A program made the translations under genes and the position numbers. From positions 1 to 64,000 of the forward strand of contig JACKMP010000008.1 of NCBI GenBank assembly GCA_024235315.1: 64,000 nucleotides of DNA, given 5' to 3'. Positions 8,920-17,329 of the stretch are shown piece after piece. The stretch comes from Chromatiaceae bacterium. GTDB lineage: Bacteria > Pseudomonadota > Gammaproteobacteria > Chromatiales > Chromatiaceae. The notes beneath the pieces are model-generated. The model was given only the letters and a program-made list of their open reading frames with translations. It was not told where the DNA came from and did no database searches. Numbering within the stretch: position 1 is the first letter of the stretch; each line of letters begins with the position of its first letter.

Positions 8920-10002
8920 TCAGACCGCCCTTTGCAGGTAACAGGCGCCGTCATCCGATGCCATACAGGGGCCGTACGGCTGCTGCGGCGTGCAACGCAC
9001 CAGGAACAACGGGCAATCCAGCGGTAGTTTGCGGCCGAGCGCCACCGCCGCACACTCACAGCCGTCCGGCATCCCACCGGCCTCCGAAATCAGTTCGCCG
9101 CGATAGTCCGGAAAACGCCGGTCGGCATTGAACACGTCATAGGTGCGGCGCATACGAAATGCCGTGCCTTGTACTTCCCCCAGCCCCCTCCAGTCGCCGG
9201 AGACCAGTTCGAACACGCGATCGATCTGGTCGCGGGCCAGAGGATTCCCATCCGGCCGGACCAGACCACGGTAAAAGTTATCGACCCGCGCCTCGCCGTT
9301 GCAGTGCTGCTGCAGCACCGCGTGAACCGCTGAAAGGATATTCGAGTACGTGTAACCCGCCACCGCTGCGGGACGCCGATAATCAGCGCTGACCCTTTCC
9401 CAACCCTGCGTACCCGTCACCGCGCAGCGGTTGCCCGGCAACAGCAGCGCATCGATGTCGGCGGCCTCGCCGTTGAGCACCTGCTCGACCAGCGGTTCCA
9501 CCCGCCTGCCGCACAACAGGATCGACAGATTGTCCGGCAGCCCCTCGAGCACCATGCCAGCAAGAGGTGCCAGCAGCGACTCGAAACCGGCAACGAAGAA
9601 CACCACGTCGCGTTCGGGTTCGGCGCGCGCCACCATCACCGCCTGCACCGGGGCAGAGACCACGCGCACGTCGGCGCCATGCTGCTGCGCGTCGAGAAGT
9701 GAGCGTCGGCCACCGACGTCTCGATTCAACGGCAGGCGCAGCAGGTTTTCGCCCACGAGCAGCGTCAACGGGTGGCATTCGGTCAGGCGGAGCGCCTGGT
9801 AGACATCGGCCTCGGGACAGATGCTCGCCGCACAACCCGGCCCGGAAACCAGTTCGACCTTGCGCGGCATCGCGCGGCGCATCCCGGACAGAACGATGAC
9901 GCGCTCCTGATCACCGCACAGATTGAAGATCCGCACACTGCGCGCAAGCGGCAGCGCCTCGATGGCCGCCAGGGAATCGCGAACGTTGCTGGTCGATGTC
10001 AC
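8920..10002 (-). CDS. divergent HypD-like protein (altered active-site motifs)
   Basis: A 360-residue homologue of HypD, the iron-sulfur scaffold that helps build the Fe(CN)2CO centre of NiFe hydrogenase. Family landmarks can be followed along the whole length: LCG (29), SGPGC (57), a VVFFVAGFES strand, WERVSADYRRP, VAGYTYSNIL, DWRGLGEV, and a Cys-rich tail (Cys 315, 317, 330, 337, 346, 354) containing CPLFLVRCTP. Key positions differ from true HypD: the CGGHTH motif reads CGDQER, and GPGCPVC reads GPGCAASIC, so the essential C-x2-C pair is lost or shifted. No other hyp gene is nearby. The GTG at 10002 has GGTGAG 6 bases upstream; an ATG at 10023 is the alternative. It is likely a functionally distinct paralogue. 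Confidence 0.75.
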   Translation of the reverse strand: MTSTSNVRDSLAAIEALPLARSVRIFNLCGDQERVIVLSGMRRAMPRKVELVSGPGCAASICPEADVYQALRLTECHPLTLLVGENLLRLPLNRDVGGRRSLLDAQQHGADVRVVSAPVQAVMVARAEPERDVVFFVAGFESLLAPLAGMVLEGLPDNLSILLCGRRVEPLVEQVLNGEAADIDALLLPGNRCAVTGTQGWERVSADYRRPAAVAGYTYSNILSAVHAVLQQHCNGEARVDNFYRGLVRPDGNPLARDQIDRVFELVSGDWRGLGEVQGTAFRMRRTYDVFNADRRFPDYRGELISEAGGMPDGCECAAVALGRKLPLDCPLFLVRCTPQQPYGPCMASDDGACYLQRAV

Positions 10003-10269
10003 GGGATACTCACCAGGGGTCATGGATGGTGGGGCGGGCCCTCTGTGCTGAAGCAGGGCGCGCACTGAACCAGGTGTCGGACGATGCTGCAGTACAGTTG
10101 GACGGCGCCACAACCCCGCCGGCAGCCTGGCAGCGGGGGAATCACCGTATACCTTGATTTGGATCAATATCGGTCGCCCCACAGGCGGCCGCACAAATCG
10201 CCGCGGCACGATTCAGAAGCACAACAAATACGTCTAAAATCGTGTCGCAGCCAATTTGGAAAACGATTC

Positions 10270-11607
10270 ATGCACAACAGACGCACGGTACGCGTGTGCC
10301 GACCGATCACCGCCGTATTGGCAACACTGGCCACTCTGTTCAGTGCGACGGTGCCGGCACTGCAATCGGGCCAGGAACTGCTCGACGAGGCCAACCGGCG
10401 CATCAGGAATATCTCCACCCACGAACTGGAAGAGGCCATCGGTAGACGCCCCGACACCGTTCTGATCGACGTGCGCACCCCGCGCGAGATCCACCTGCTC
10501 GGCGGCATGATCGACGCCCCCCGCAGCTACAACATCCCGCGCGGTTGGCTGGAATTCCGGGTGGCGGAGACGGTGCCCGACCCCGACACGCCGGTCGTCG
10601 TGTACTGCGGCATCAACCAGCGCAGCCCGCTGGCAGCCGCAACCCTGATGCAGATGGGTTACACCGACGTGAGCAACTATGCAGACGGCTTCTTCGCCTG
10701 GCGGGACAGCGGCCTGCCGGTCGAGGCGCCCGATCTGGCGCTGGACTCGATGCTGTTCAGCAGACCGCGCGAGGTCGCCGACGGCGTATGGTCTGCAATC
10801 GGCGCGACCGAGCCGCCGAGCTACGAGAACTCGGGCCACAACAACAACCTGTCGTTCATCGTCACCGACGATGGCGTGCTCGTGGTCAATGCCGGTGACA
10901 ACTACCTGCTGGCGCGCGCCCTGCATGAGGAGATCAAGAAGCTCACCGATCAACCGGTGCGGTACGTGGTCCTGGAAAACGGCCAGGGCCATGCCGCGAT
11001 GGGCTCGGCGTACTGGAAGGAACAGGGTGCCACGATCATCGCCCACGCCGATACCCTGACCGAGCTCAAGGCGCGCGGTGAGGCGATCGCGCAGCGCGTG
11101 CTGCGTCGCTCACGAGACAAGGGCATGGGCACGCGGCTGGTACTGCCCGACGAGACCTTCGAGGACAAACGCGTCATCGAGATGGGGAACAGGCGAATCG
11201 AGCTGCTGCACCTCGGGCCGGCGCACAGCCCCGGCGACATCTCCGTGTGGCTACCACAGCAAAAGGTCGTCATCGCCGGCGATATCGCCTTTCACCAGCG
11301 CATGCTGCCGGTGTTCGAGCATACCGATACCGCCGCCTGGATCCGGACCTGGGACAGTTTCGCCGCGCTCGGTGCGCAGATCGTCGTGCCCGGTCACGGG
11401 GTGCCGACCGACATGACCGAGGTCACCCGGTATACCCGCGACTACCTGGCCTACATGCGTGCGCAGATCGGCGTCCTGATCGAAAACGGTGGTGGTCTCG
11501 AGGACGTATCGTCGATCGACCAGTCGGCCTATTCGCACCTCGACACCTACGACGAACTCGCCAAGCTCAACGCCAGCCTGATCTTTCGCGCGATGGAGTT
11601 CGAATAA
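10270..11607 (+). CDS. secreted rhodanese / metallo-beta-lactamase-fold fusion
   Basis: A 445-residue exported protein: a signal peptide (about 1-31), a rhodanese domain (about 45-155) with catalytic-loop Cys at 113 (VVYCGINQRS), and a metallo-beta-lactamase fold (about 165-390). The usual HxHxDH zinc motif reads N237-G-Q-G-H-A, so three of its four metal ligands appear replaced, while the later ligands remain (His319 in GPAHSPGD, Asp338 in AGDIAF, His376 in VPGHG). The protein may bind one metal or act differently from persulfide dioxygenases and SoxH-type enzymes. A role in periplasmic sulfur chemistry is inferred from the rhodanese domain. It is divergent from the HypD-like gene, with about 267 bases between them. 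Confidence 0.8.
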   Translation: MHNRRTVRVCRPITAVLATLATLFSATVPALQSGQELLDEANRRIRNISTHELEEAIGRRPDTVLIDVRTPREIHLLGGMIDAPRSYNIPRGWLEFRVAETVPDPDTPVVVYCGINQRSPLAAATLMQMGYTDVSNYADGFFAWRDSGLPVEAPDLALDSMLFSRPREVADGVWSAIGATEPPSYENSGHNNNLSFIVTDDGVLVVNAGDNYLLARALHEEIKKLTDQPVRYVVLENGQGHAAMGSAYWKEQGATIIAHADTLTELKARGEAIAQRVLRRSRDKGMGTRLVLPDETFEDKRVIEMGNRRIELLHLGPAHSPGDISVWLPQQKVVIAGDIAFHQRMLPVFEHTDTAAWIRTWDSFAALGAQIVVPGHGVPTDMTEVTRYTRDYLAYMRAQIGVLIENGGGLEDVSSIDQSAYSHLDTYDELAKLNASLIFRAMEFE

Positions 11608-11627
11608 CGCAACCTCACTCGGTTGCG
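11608..11627. terminator. hairpin between convergent genes
   Basis: CGCAACC and GGTTGCG flank a 6-base loop right after the stop of the rhodanese-MBL gene and just before the end of the convergent DUF2061 gene. It has no T tract and could serve both strands. Confidence 0.4.
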
Positions 11628-11637
11628 GGCAGCCTGT

Positions 11638-11847
11638 TCACGCCGCCACCGCGTGACCGCCGGGCACCAGCGGCCGCCGGCGGTCGAGACGCTGCCAGAC
11701 GCGCTCGTGAAAATAGAAGGCCACGGTGTTGACTGCCGGTTCGATCAGCGCCAATGCACCGCCGATGACGATATCCCCGGTCAGCAGGTACGCCACCGTG
11801 AACGCGATACCGAAGTGCATGACGGCAAAGGTGATGGTCTTGGTCAT
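11638..11847 (-). CDS. DUF2061 small membrane protein
   Basis: A 69-residue protein with two predicted membrane helices (about 4-20 and 25-42) and the DUF2061 pattern KTITFAVMHFGIAFTVAYLL and EPAVNTVAFYFHERVW. The family function is not established. The ATG at 11847 has GGAGCAGG upstream. An in-frame ATG at 11874 would lie inside or against the Fur-box-like sequence and is less likely. The operator just upstream suggests iron-dependent control. Confidence 0.8.
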   Translation of the reverse strand: MTKTITFAVMHFGIAFTVAYLLTGDIVIGGALALIEPAVNTVAFYFHERVWQRLDRRRPLVPGGHAVAA

Positions 11848-11874
11848 GGTCCTGCTCCGTCGAGGCCGATTCAT

Positions 11875-11909
11875 GACAATAATGATAATGATTGTCATTT
11901 GAATGACAA
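11875..11909. promoter_or_regulatory. Fur-box-like sequence, two overlapping palindromes
   Basis: AATAATGATAATGATTGTC (11878-11896) matches 16 of 19 positions of the E. coli Fur consensus. It overlaps a perfect palindrome TTGTCATT-TG-AATGACAA (11892-11909). Both lie 30-60 bases upstream of the DUF2061 start on the minus strand, where a repressor would block transcription. Only sequence similarity supports this. Confidence 0.6.
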
Positions 11910-11973
11910 ATGAATTATCCCAAGCGGGACCATAGTTTCTGACTATATAACTGGCCCTCATGGTCCAACCGCC

Positions 11974-12861
11974 TCACCGGACCGGCGGGCGCCCCCACAG
12001 TCCGGCGAAACCGCGGTGATTGGCGAGCGCGACCCCAAGCAGGATCAATGCCCCGCCCAGCAGCATGTTCAACGTAAGAGTCTCGCCGAGCAGCAGTGCG
12101 CCCCACAGGATGGCAAACACCGGGATCAGGTAGGTGACGGTAAGGGTGCGTGTCGGTCCGACCTCGCGGATCAACTGGAAATAGATCAGGAACGCCAGCG
12201 AGGTCGAGAAAACCGCCAACGCAAACACCGCCGACACCACCGTCAGATCGGGCAGCTGCGGTGGCGGGAAAAACGGCAGCAGCGGCAGCAGGGCAACGGC
12301 CGCGCCGAGCTGGCTGCCGGTGACGAACACCAGCGCCGGCACCTGCATCAGGCGGCGCTTGGCCATGTTGGCCGCGAACACGTACGACACCGCCGCCGCC
12401 AGCCCGGTCGCGATCGGCAACAACGGCAGCACGCCGCCTTCCTGCGGGCCCCCGACCAGCACCACGACGCCGAGAAAGCCCAGCACCACGCCGAGGCCGC
12501 GCGCACGGTCGAGCGGTTCGGCATACACCAGGAAACCAATCAGCGCGGCGAAGATCGGGACCGTCGCGTTGAGTATCGAGGTCATGCCCGCGGTGAGGTA
12601 CACCGACGAATAGGCCAGCAGGGTGAATGGGAGGGCCGCATTGAGGCAACCCACCCACAACAGCAGCCGCCAGTGTCTGCGCAGGGACGGCAGTTGCCGG
12701 CGCTGCGCCAGCAGCGGCAGCAGGACCAGCCCAGCGATCAGTACCCTGACCTCGATCAGCCACACCGGCCCGAGCACCGGCGCGGCGACACGCATGAACA
12801 GGAAGGAACCGCCCCACAGGGCCGCCAGAAACAACAAGGCAGGATAGAAAGGTACGGCCAA
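11974..12861 (-). CDS. EamA/DMT-family transporter
   Basis: A 295-residue inner-membrane protein with about ten predicted helices in two EamA repeats (about 5-140 and 150-285), as in drug/metabolite exporters such as RhaT/YdcZ relatives. The N-terminal motif LAALWGGSFLFMRVAAP is typical. No ATG is available, and the reading frame starts with TTG at 12861, 27 bases after the TetR gene, so the two are probably cotranscribed. The substrate is unknown. The TetR regulator upstream suggests induction by a small molecule. Confidence 0.85.
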   Translation of the reverse strand: MAVPFYPALLFLAALWGGSFLFMRVAAPVLGPVWLIEVRVLIAGLVLLPLLAQRRQLPSLRRHWRLLLWVGCLNAALPFTLLAYSSVYLTAGMTSILNATVPIFAALIGFLVYAEPLDRARGLGVVLGFLGVVVLVGGPQEGGVLPLLPIATGLAAAVSYVFAANMAKRRLMQVPALVFVTGSQLGAAVALLPLLPFFPPPQLPDLTVVSAVFALAVFSTSLAFLIYFQLIREVGPTRTLTVTYLIPVFAILWGALLLGETLTLNMLLGGALILLGVALANHRGFAGLWGRPPVR

Positions 12862-12888
12862 GCGGGGCTGTCCGGGTATTGCGCAGCG

Positions 12889-13470
12889 TCAGGCGTCGAG
12901 GACGGCCAGCGCCTGGTCGAGCACCATCCGTACATCGTCGGCGCCTGCCCCGGTGCCACCGAGCACACGCACGCCCCAGATCGTCGCCATCAGGAACTTG
13001 GCCAGCGCCCGGGGCGAGCGGCGTGGCGCCAGCAGCCCAGCAGCATGAGCGGCCTGGAGGGCCTCGGCCAATTCACGTTCGATGGCATCGAGGTGCCGTC
13101 GCAGCCGAGACCGCACCACAGCATTGTGCCGTCCAACCTCGAGCACGGTATTGACCAGAAAACAGCCGCGGATCGCGCGCTCGCCGTCGGCATCGGCAAG
13201 TCCGCCAACGAAGCGGCGGACGCCTTGCAGCGGGTCCGGTGCGGCGGCCAGCGTGGCGTGCAGGTGTGCAAGCGTCTGACCGGCGTAGTGATCCAGGGTG
13301 GCGAGGAACAGCCCTTCCTTGGACTCGAACGCGGCATACAGGCTGCCGGGCTGCAGGTGCGTGGCCTCGACCAGACGGCTGATGCTGGTATCGCCGTAAC
13401 CGTGTGCCCAGAAAACGGCGGTCGCCTGGGCCAACACCTCCTCACGATCGAAACTCACCGGTCTGGCCAC
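12889..13470 (-). CDS. TetR/AcrR-family regulator
   Basis: A 193-residue repressor. The N-terminal DNA-binding domain (about 1-55) shows the TetR pattern VFWAHGYGDTSISRLVEATHLQ followed by GSLYAAFESKEGLF; the rest is a helical ligand-binding domain. The GTG at 13470 gives the familiar start MARPVSFDREEVL; a GTG nine bases upstream sits directly on the likely ribosome site. It heads a two-gene unit with the EamA transporter and is divergent from a peroxiredoxin gene. A 12-base palindrome in the gap is a candidate operator for both units. Confidence 0.88.
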   Translation of the reverse strand: MARPVSFDREEVLAQATAVFWAHGYGDTSISRLVEATHLQPGSLYAAFESKEGLFLATLDHYAGQTLAHLHATLAAAPDPLQGVRRFVGGLADADGERAIRGCFLVNTVLEVGRHNAVVRSRLRRHLDAIERELAEALQAAHAAGLLAPRRSPRALAKFLMATIWGVRVLGGTGAGADDVRMVLDQALAVLDA

Positions 13471-13524
13471 GCCACTCACCCTTCGTTCTTGTCGATATCA
13501 ATTATAGCGCCTGATGAAATACTT

Positions 13525-13536
13525 GAATGATCATTC
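13525..13536. promoter_or_regulatory. palindrome GAATGATCATTC, candidate TetR operator
   Basis: A perfect 12-base palindrome lies midway between the divergent TetR and peroxiredoxin genes, in an AT-rich stretch. TetR-family repressors commonly bind such sites next to their own gene. Inferred from position and symmetry. Confidence 0.4.
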
Positions 13537-13586
13537 CATAACAGCTATAAATTCTTGAACCTTTACTCAATAATCCAGAGAGATAC

Positions 13587-14264
13587 ATGTCCAATCTGTT
13601 TCAGACGATCGCCGAATACGATGCTGCCAAGGCAAAGCGCGTCCCCGCGGACGTACTGCAGACCATGGCCGCGACGACCCGGCAGCTGGAGACCATGGGC
13701 ATCACCGATCGCAGCCTCAAGACCGGGGACAGGGCACCGGATTTCCTGCTTCCCAACCACCTGGGCAGACCACGACGCCTGACCGAGCTGCTGGCTGATT
13801 CGGTGGTCGTACTCAGTTTCTATCGCGGCGGCTGGTGCCCCTACTGCAACATGGAGCTGCATGCGCTGCAGCAGTCGTTGCCCGAAATCCGCGCCAGCGG
13901 CGCCGAACTGGTGGCGATCTCACCCGAACTTCCGGACAAAACGCTCGACACCCAGGCTCGTCACGCGCTTGAATTCGACGTGCTGAGCGACCGCGGCAAC
14001 CGTGTCAGCGAGGCATTCGGCCTGGCGTTCGAACTGCCGGAGCAACTGCGTCCGATCTACAACTCGCTCGGCATCGACATCCCCGCGTACAACGGCGACA
14101 CCAGCTTCACCCTGCCGGTACCGGCGACTTACGTGGTGGACAGCGACGGCATCATCCGCTTCCACTTCGTCAACGCCGATTACACGCGGCGCCTCGAACC
14201 GGACGAGTTGCTGCGAGCACTGCGCGGCCAGTGGCCGATGCACGCTTCGCCTGGGTTGACGTGA
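13587..14264 (+). CDS. peroxiredoxin-like (AhpC/TSA) protein
   Basis: A 225-residue thioredoxin-fold protein of the peroxiredoxin-like group. The redox motif GGWCPYCN (CxxC, about residues 92-95) sits in the expected loop after VVLSFYRGG. A helical N-terminal extension of about 45 residues precedes the fold. It probably reduces peroxides or disulfides in the cytoplasm, since no signal peptide is seen. AGAGAG lies upstream of the ATG. Divergence from a TetR regulator suggests it is induced by an electrophile or oxidant. Confidence 0.85.
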   Translation: MSNLFQTIAEYDAAKAKRVPADVLQTMAATTRQLETMGITDRSLKTGDRAPDFLLPNHLGRPRRLTELLADSVVVLSFYRGGWCPYCNMELHALQQSLPEIRASGAELVAISPELPDKTLDTQARHALEFDVLSDRGNRVSEAFGLAFELPEQLRPIYNSLGIDIPAYNGDTSFTLPVPATYVVDSDGIIRFHFVNADYTRRLEPDELLRALRGQWPMHASPGLT

Positions 14265-14284
14265 AGCCCGCGGAGTGAACCTGC

Positions 14285-14320
14285 GCCCCCTCTACCTCCG
14301 GGAGAGTATGGAGAGAGGGA
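14285..14320. repeat. dispersed C-rich/G-rich repeat, variant copy 2
   Basis: CCCCCTCTACCTCCGGGAGAG followed by a second GGAGAGAGGG is a diverged relative of the palindrome at 87-108. It is intergenic, after the peroxiredoxin gene. Confidence 0.4.
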
Positions 14321-14377
14321 AACGGCCATGGCCGGCAGCCGCCTCAAGATTTGGGGCGACGGACTGCCATGGCCGTT
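14321..14377. repeat. 12-base inverted repeat with 33-base spacer
   Basis: AACGGCCATGGC (14321-14332) and its exact complement GCCATGGCCGTT (14366-14377) flank 33 bases in the gap before the YaiI-type gene. It could be a terminator for the upstream gene or part of a dispersed element. Confidence 0.5.
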
Positions 14378-14444
14378 AGAATGGTGGCTGTACCGGGTCG
14401 GCCGATACGCCCGACCCTTCTTCCAGCAACCGGGAGCCTGACCG

Positions 14445-14888
14445 ATGGCCATCTGGGTCGACGCCGACGCGTGCCCGCGGGTGATCCGCGAGATCCTCTA
14501 CCGTGCCGCCGAGCGCTGCCAGGTTGCGCTGACCCTGGTCGCCAACCAGACGATCGAGATACCGCGTTCACGCCACGTACGGATGTTGACGGTGTCGGCC
14601 GGTTTCGACGTGGCAGACAACGAGATCGCACGCCGGGTGGAAGCCGGCGACCTGGTGGTGACATCGGATATCCCGCTGGCGGCGGATGCGATCGCCAGGC
14701 ACGCCGAGGTGGTCAGCCCACGCGGCGAACGTTTTACCCCCGACAATATCCGCGAGCGCCTGACGATGCGCGACTTCATGGACACGCTGCGCAGCAGCGG
14801 CCTGACCAGCGGCGGACCGCCACCGCTGTCGCCGACCGACCGACAGGCTTTCGCCAACGCACTCGACAGTTACCTGGCGAGACACTGA
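14445..14888 (+). CDS. YaiI/YqxD family (UPF0178) protein
   Basis: A 147-residue protein matching the YaiI/YqxD family, which has a NYN/PIN-like nuclease fold but no established function. The N-terminal WVDADACP motif, the VTSDIPLA segment (about 77-84) and the RDFMDTLR region are characteristic, with conserved aspartates at the expected metal-site positions. GGGAG lies 7 bases before the ATG. It is convergent with the DEAD-box helicase gene. Full length for the family. Confidence 0.9.
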   Translation: MAIWVDADACPRVIREILYRAAERCQVALTLVANQTIEIPRSRHVRMLTVSAGFDVADNEIARRVEAGDLVVTSDIPLAADAIARHAEVVSPRGERFTPDNIRERLTMRDFMDTLRSSGLTSGGPPPLSPTDRQAFANALDSYLARH

Positions 14889-14915
14889 TGAAACGCGTCC
14901 TGCAGGGGAACACCG

Positions 14916-17069
14916 TCAGGCGTCGCGCTTGGGGCCCTTGTTGAGCGACAGTCGCGGTTTCGGTGGCTTGTCACCTGCCGGCTTGCCCCTTTTCTTCGGA
15001 TAGCCGCCGCCCGGTTTGGTGCCGGTCCGGGCAGCTGCGCCCTTGCCGCCCGACTTGTAGGCCGGCTTCCGGTCTTCGCCGTTCGTCGAATCACCCGCTG
15101 CACGCCCGCGCTCCCTGGCGGGCCCCTTGGCGACGAAGGGTTTGCGCGGTGGCGTCTGCCCGGTCTCACGACCCTGCGCGAAGCGCTTCGGCGTCCGCTC
15201 GGGTCGCGGCGTCCCATCCGCGTGTGCTGACTTCTCGTACCGCCGCGGCGGGCGATCCGTAGCCGCACCCTGACCGGCATCGTGGCGCGGTCGCTTCGGT
15301 GGGCGGGCAGTGCCCTTGTCCGCAGTACGCGGCGGACGTTTTGTGGCCGGCGCCACGTTCGCCGGATCGAATTCGCTGAGCGGCTGAATCGCCAGGCGCT
15401 GCTGGCAAACCCAGGTGTTCTGCAGGTCGCGCATGGTCTCGGCCGGCATCCCGGCCGGCAGATCGACGGTGCTGAAATCGTCGAAGATCTCGATATGGCC
15501 TATGTAGCGGCTCTCCAGGTCGGCCTCGTTGGCGATCGCACCGACGATATTGCCCGGCTTCACACCGTGCTGATAACCGACCGCGACGCGGTAGCGCGCC
15601 ATCTCGACCTCCGGAAAGTCCTTCAGCGGCAGCGCTTCCGTCTCCAGCGACTTCTGTGGCCGCTGACGCTCCGGCCGCGCCGGCCGCCGCTCGCGGTCCT
15701 CACGCTCGGGGGCATCGAAATCGCGCCGTGCCGGACGCGCCGATTCGGCCTTGGGATCAAGCAGCAGCGGGACGTCACCCTGTGCCAGCTTGGCCAGTGC
15801 CGCAGCGATCTGCAGCGCGTCCAGATCCTCTTCCTGTTCGAGTTCGCTGACCAGCCGGTAGTAAAGCGCCAGGTCCTGGCTCTCGATCGTCTCGCGCACA
15901 CTGGCCTTGAAGCGCTCCGTGCGTTTCGAGTTGATATCCTGCACCGACGGCAGATCCATCGGCTCGATCTGCTGCCCGGTGGCCTTCTCGATCGAACGCA
16001 GCATGCGCCGCTCGCGCGGGGCGACGAACAGGATCGCCTCGCCGGCGGCGCCGGCACGGCCGGTGCGACCGATGCGGTGCACATAGGACTCGGTGTCGTA
16101 CGGGATGTCGTAGTTGATGACATGGGTGACGCGTTTGACGTCCAGCCCGCGCGCCACCACGTCGGTCGCGACCAGGATGTCGGTCTTGCCGTCGCGCAGC
16201 CGGTCCACCGTGCGTTCGCGCTGCACCTGGGCGACATCACCGTTCAGCGCCTCGGCGGCGAACCCACGCGCACTGAGCTTTTCAGCGAGTTCCACCGTGG
16301 CGGTCTTGGTGCGCACGAAGATGATCACACCGTCGAAGGTCTCGTTCTCCAGCATGCGCGTCAGCGCGTCGAGCTTGTGCAGTCCGCCGATCGGCCAGTA
16401 GCGCTGGCGGATGTTCTCCGCGGTGGTGGTGCGCGATGCAATCCTGACATGCTGCGGATCGTGCAGGTGGCGCTCGGCAACCTTGCGGATCTCCGCCGGC
16501 ATGGTCGCGGAGAACAGCGCGATCTGCCGCTGCGGTGGTGTGTGCTGCAGGATCCACTCGACGTCATCGATGAAACCCATACGCAGCATCTCGTCCGCCT
16601 CGTCGAGCACCAGTGCCTGCAGGCACGAGATATCCAGGGTGCCGCGACGCATATGGTCCATGATGCGTCCCGGCGTCCCGACCACCACCTGGACTCCGCG
16701 GCGCAACTGGTTGAGCTGCATGCCCATCCCCTGCCCGCCGTAGATCGGCAGCACGTGGAAGCCGGGCAGGAACCGCGCATAGGTCTGCATCGCCTCGGCA
16801 ACCTGCAGGGCCAGCTCACGCGTCGGCGCCAGTACCAGCAGCTGCGGATGATTGGCCGCCGGGTCGATGCGTGCGAGCAGCGGCAGCGCAAAGGCGGCAG
16901 TCTTGCCGGTCCCGGTCTGGGCCTGGCCGACCATGTCACGACCGTCCAGCAGCACAGGGATGGCCTCGGCCTGGATCGGTGACGGCTTTTCGTAGCCGAC
17001 CTCGGCCAGGACGGCGAGCAGCGGCCCGGGCAGGCCCAGTGAGGCGAAGTCGGTAGATTGTTCAGACAT
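14916..17069 (-). CDS. deaD: DEAD-box RNA helicase (DeaD/CsdA-like)
   Basis: A 717-residue ATP-dependent RNA helicase used in ribosome assembly and mRNA turnover. It has a Q motif (YEKPSPIQAEAIP), Walker A AQTGTGKT (50-57), DEAD (155-158), SAT (186-188) and HRIGRTGRAG near 330. A DbpA-type RNA-binding domain follows (about 485-560), then a tail of about 150 residues rich in Lys, Arg, Gly and Pro. The tail is longer than in E. coli DeaD and should bind RNA non-specifically. It is monocistronic. The upstream gap to nhaA (about 260 bases) is divergent and contains short hairpins. Confidence 0.93.
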   Translation of the reverse strand: MSEQSTDFASLGLPGPLLAVLAEVGYEKPSPIQAEAIPVLLDGRDMVGQAQTGTGKTAAFALPLLARIDPAANHPQLLVLAPTRELALQVAEAMQTYARFLPGFHVLPIYGGQGMGMQLNQLRRGVQVVVGTPGRIMDHMRRGTLDISCLQALVLDEADEMLRMGFIDDVEWILQHTPPQRQIALFSATMPAEIRKVAERHLHDPQHVRIASRTTTAENIRQRYWPIGGLHKLDALTRMLENETFDGVIIFVRTKTATVELAEKLSARGFAAEALNGDVAQVQRERTVDRLRDGKTDILVATDVVARGLDVKRVTHVINYDIPYDTESYVHRIGRTGRAGAAGEAILFVAPRERRMLRSIEKATGQQIEPMDLPSVQDINSKRTERFKASVRETIESQDLALYYRLVSELEQEEDLDALQIAAALAKLAQGDVPLLLDPKAESARPARRDFDAPEREDRERRPARPERQRPQKSLETEALPLKDFPEVEMARYRVAVGYQHGVKPGNIVGAIANEADLESRYIGHIEIFDDFSTVDLPAGMPAETMRDLQNTWVCQQRLAIQPLSEFDPANVAPATKRPPRTADKGTARPPKRPRHDAGQGAATDRPPRRYEKSAHADGTPRPERTPKRFAQGRETGQTPPRKPFVAKGPARERGRAAGDSTNGEDRKPAYKSGGKGAAARTGTKPGGGYPKKRGKPAGDKPPKPRLSLNKGPKRDA

Positions 17070-17329
17070 GACGGGACCAACGGGGGTTGCGGAGGCTATA
17101 TAAGCATAGCGGGGCGCGGATTATACGCACGCACGTCCGCGCCGTCGTCATTTATTCCGATATTCAGTTCGCTTATGGCCACGGGACCGGGTTATCAACC
17201 CGGCATCGACCGACCGACGCAGTCGACCCATCGGATACGGTCATGAATAACCCGACCCGCAGTGGCTGAAAGCGTGCGCTCAATTTGCGAAGATTCGTTC
17301 GCCAACCGAACAAAGGATACAGATGCGGC

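Noticed and set aside
15282..16982. 566-codon plus-strand frame
   Set aside because: Antisense to the DEAD-box helicase, with its conserved motifs on the other strand.
17297..17311. GTTC-N7-GAAC before nhaA as a LexA box
   Set aside because: It is an inverted, not direct, repeat and overlaps the leader just before the ribosome site of a gene with no SOS link.
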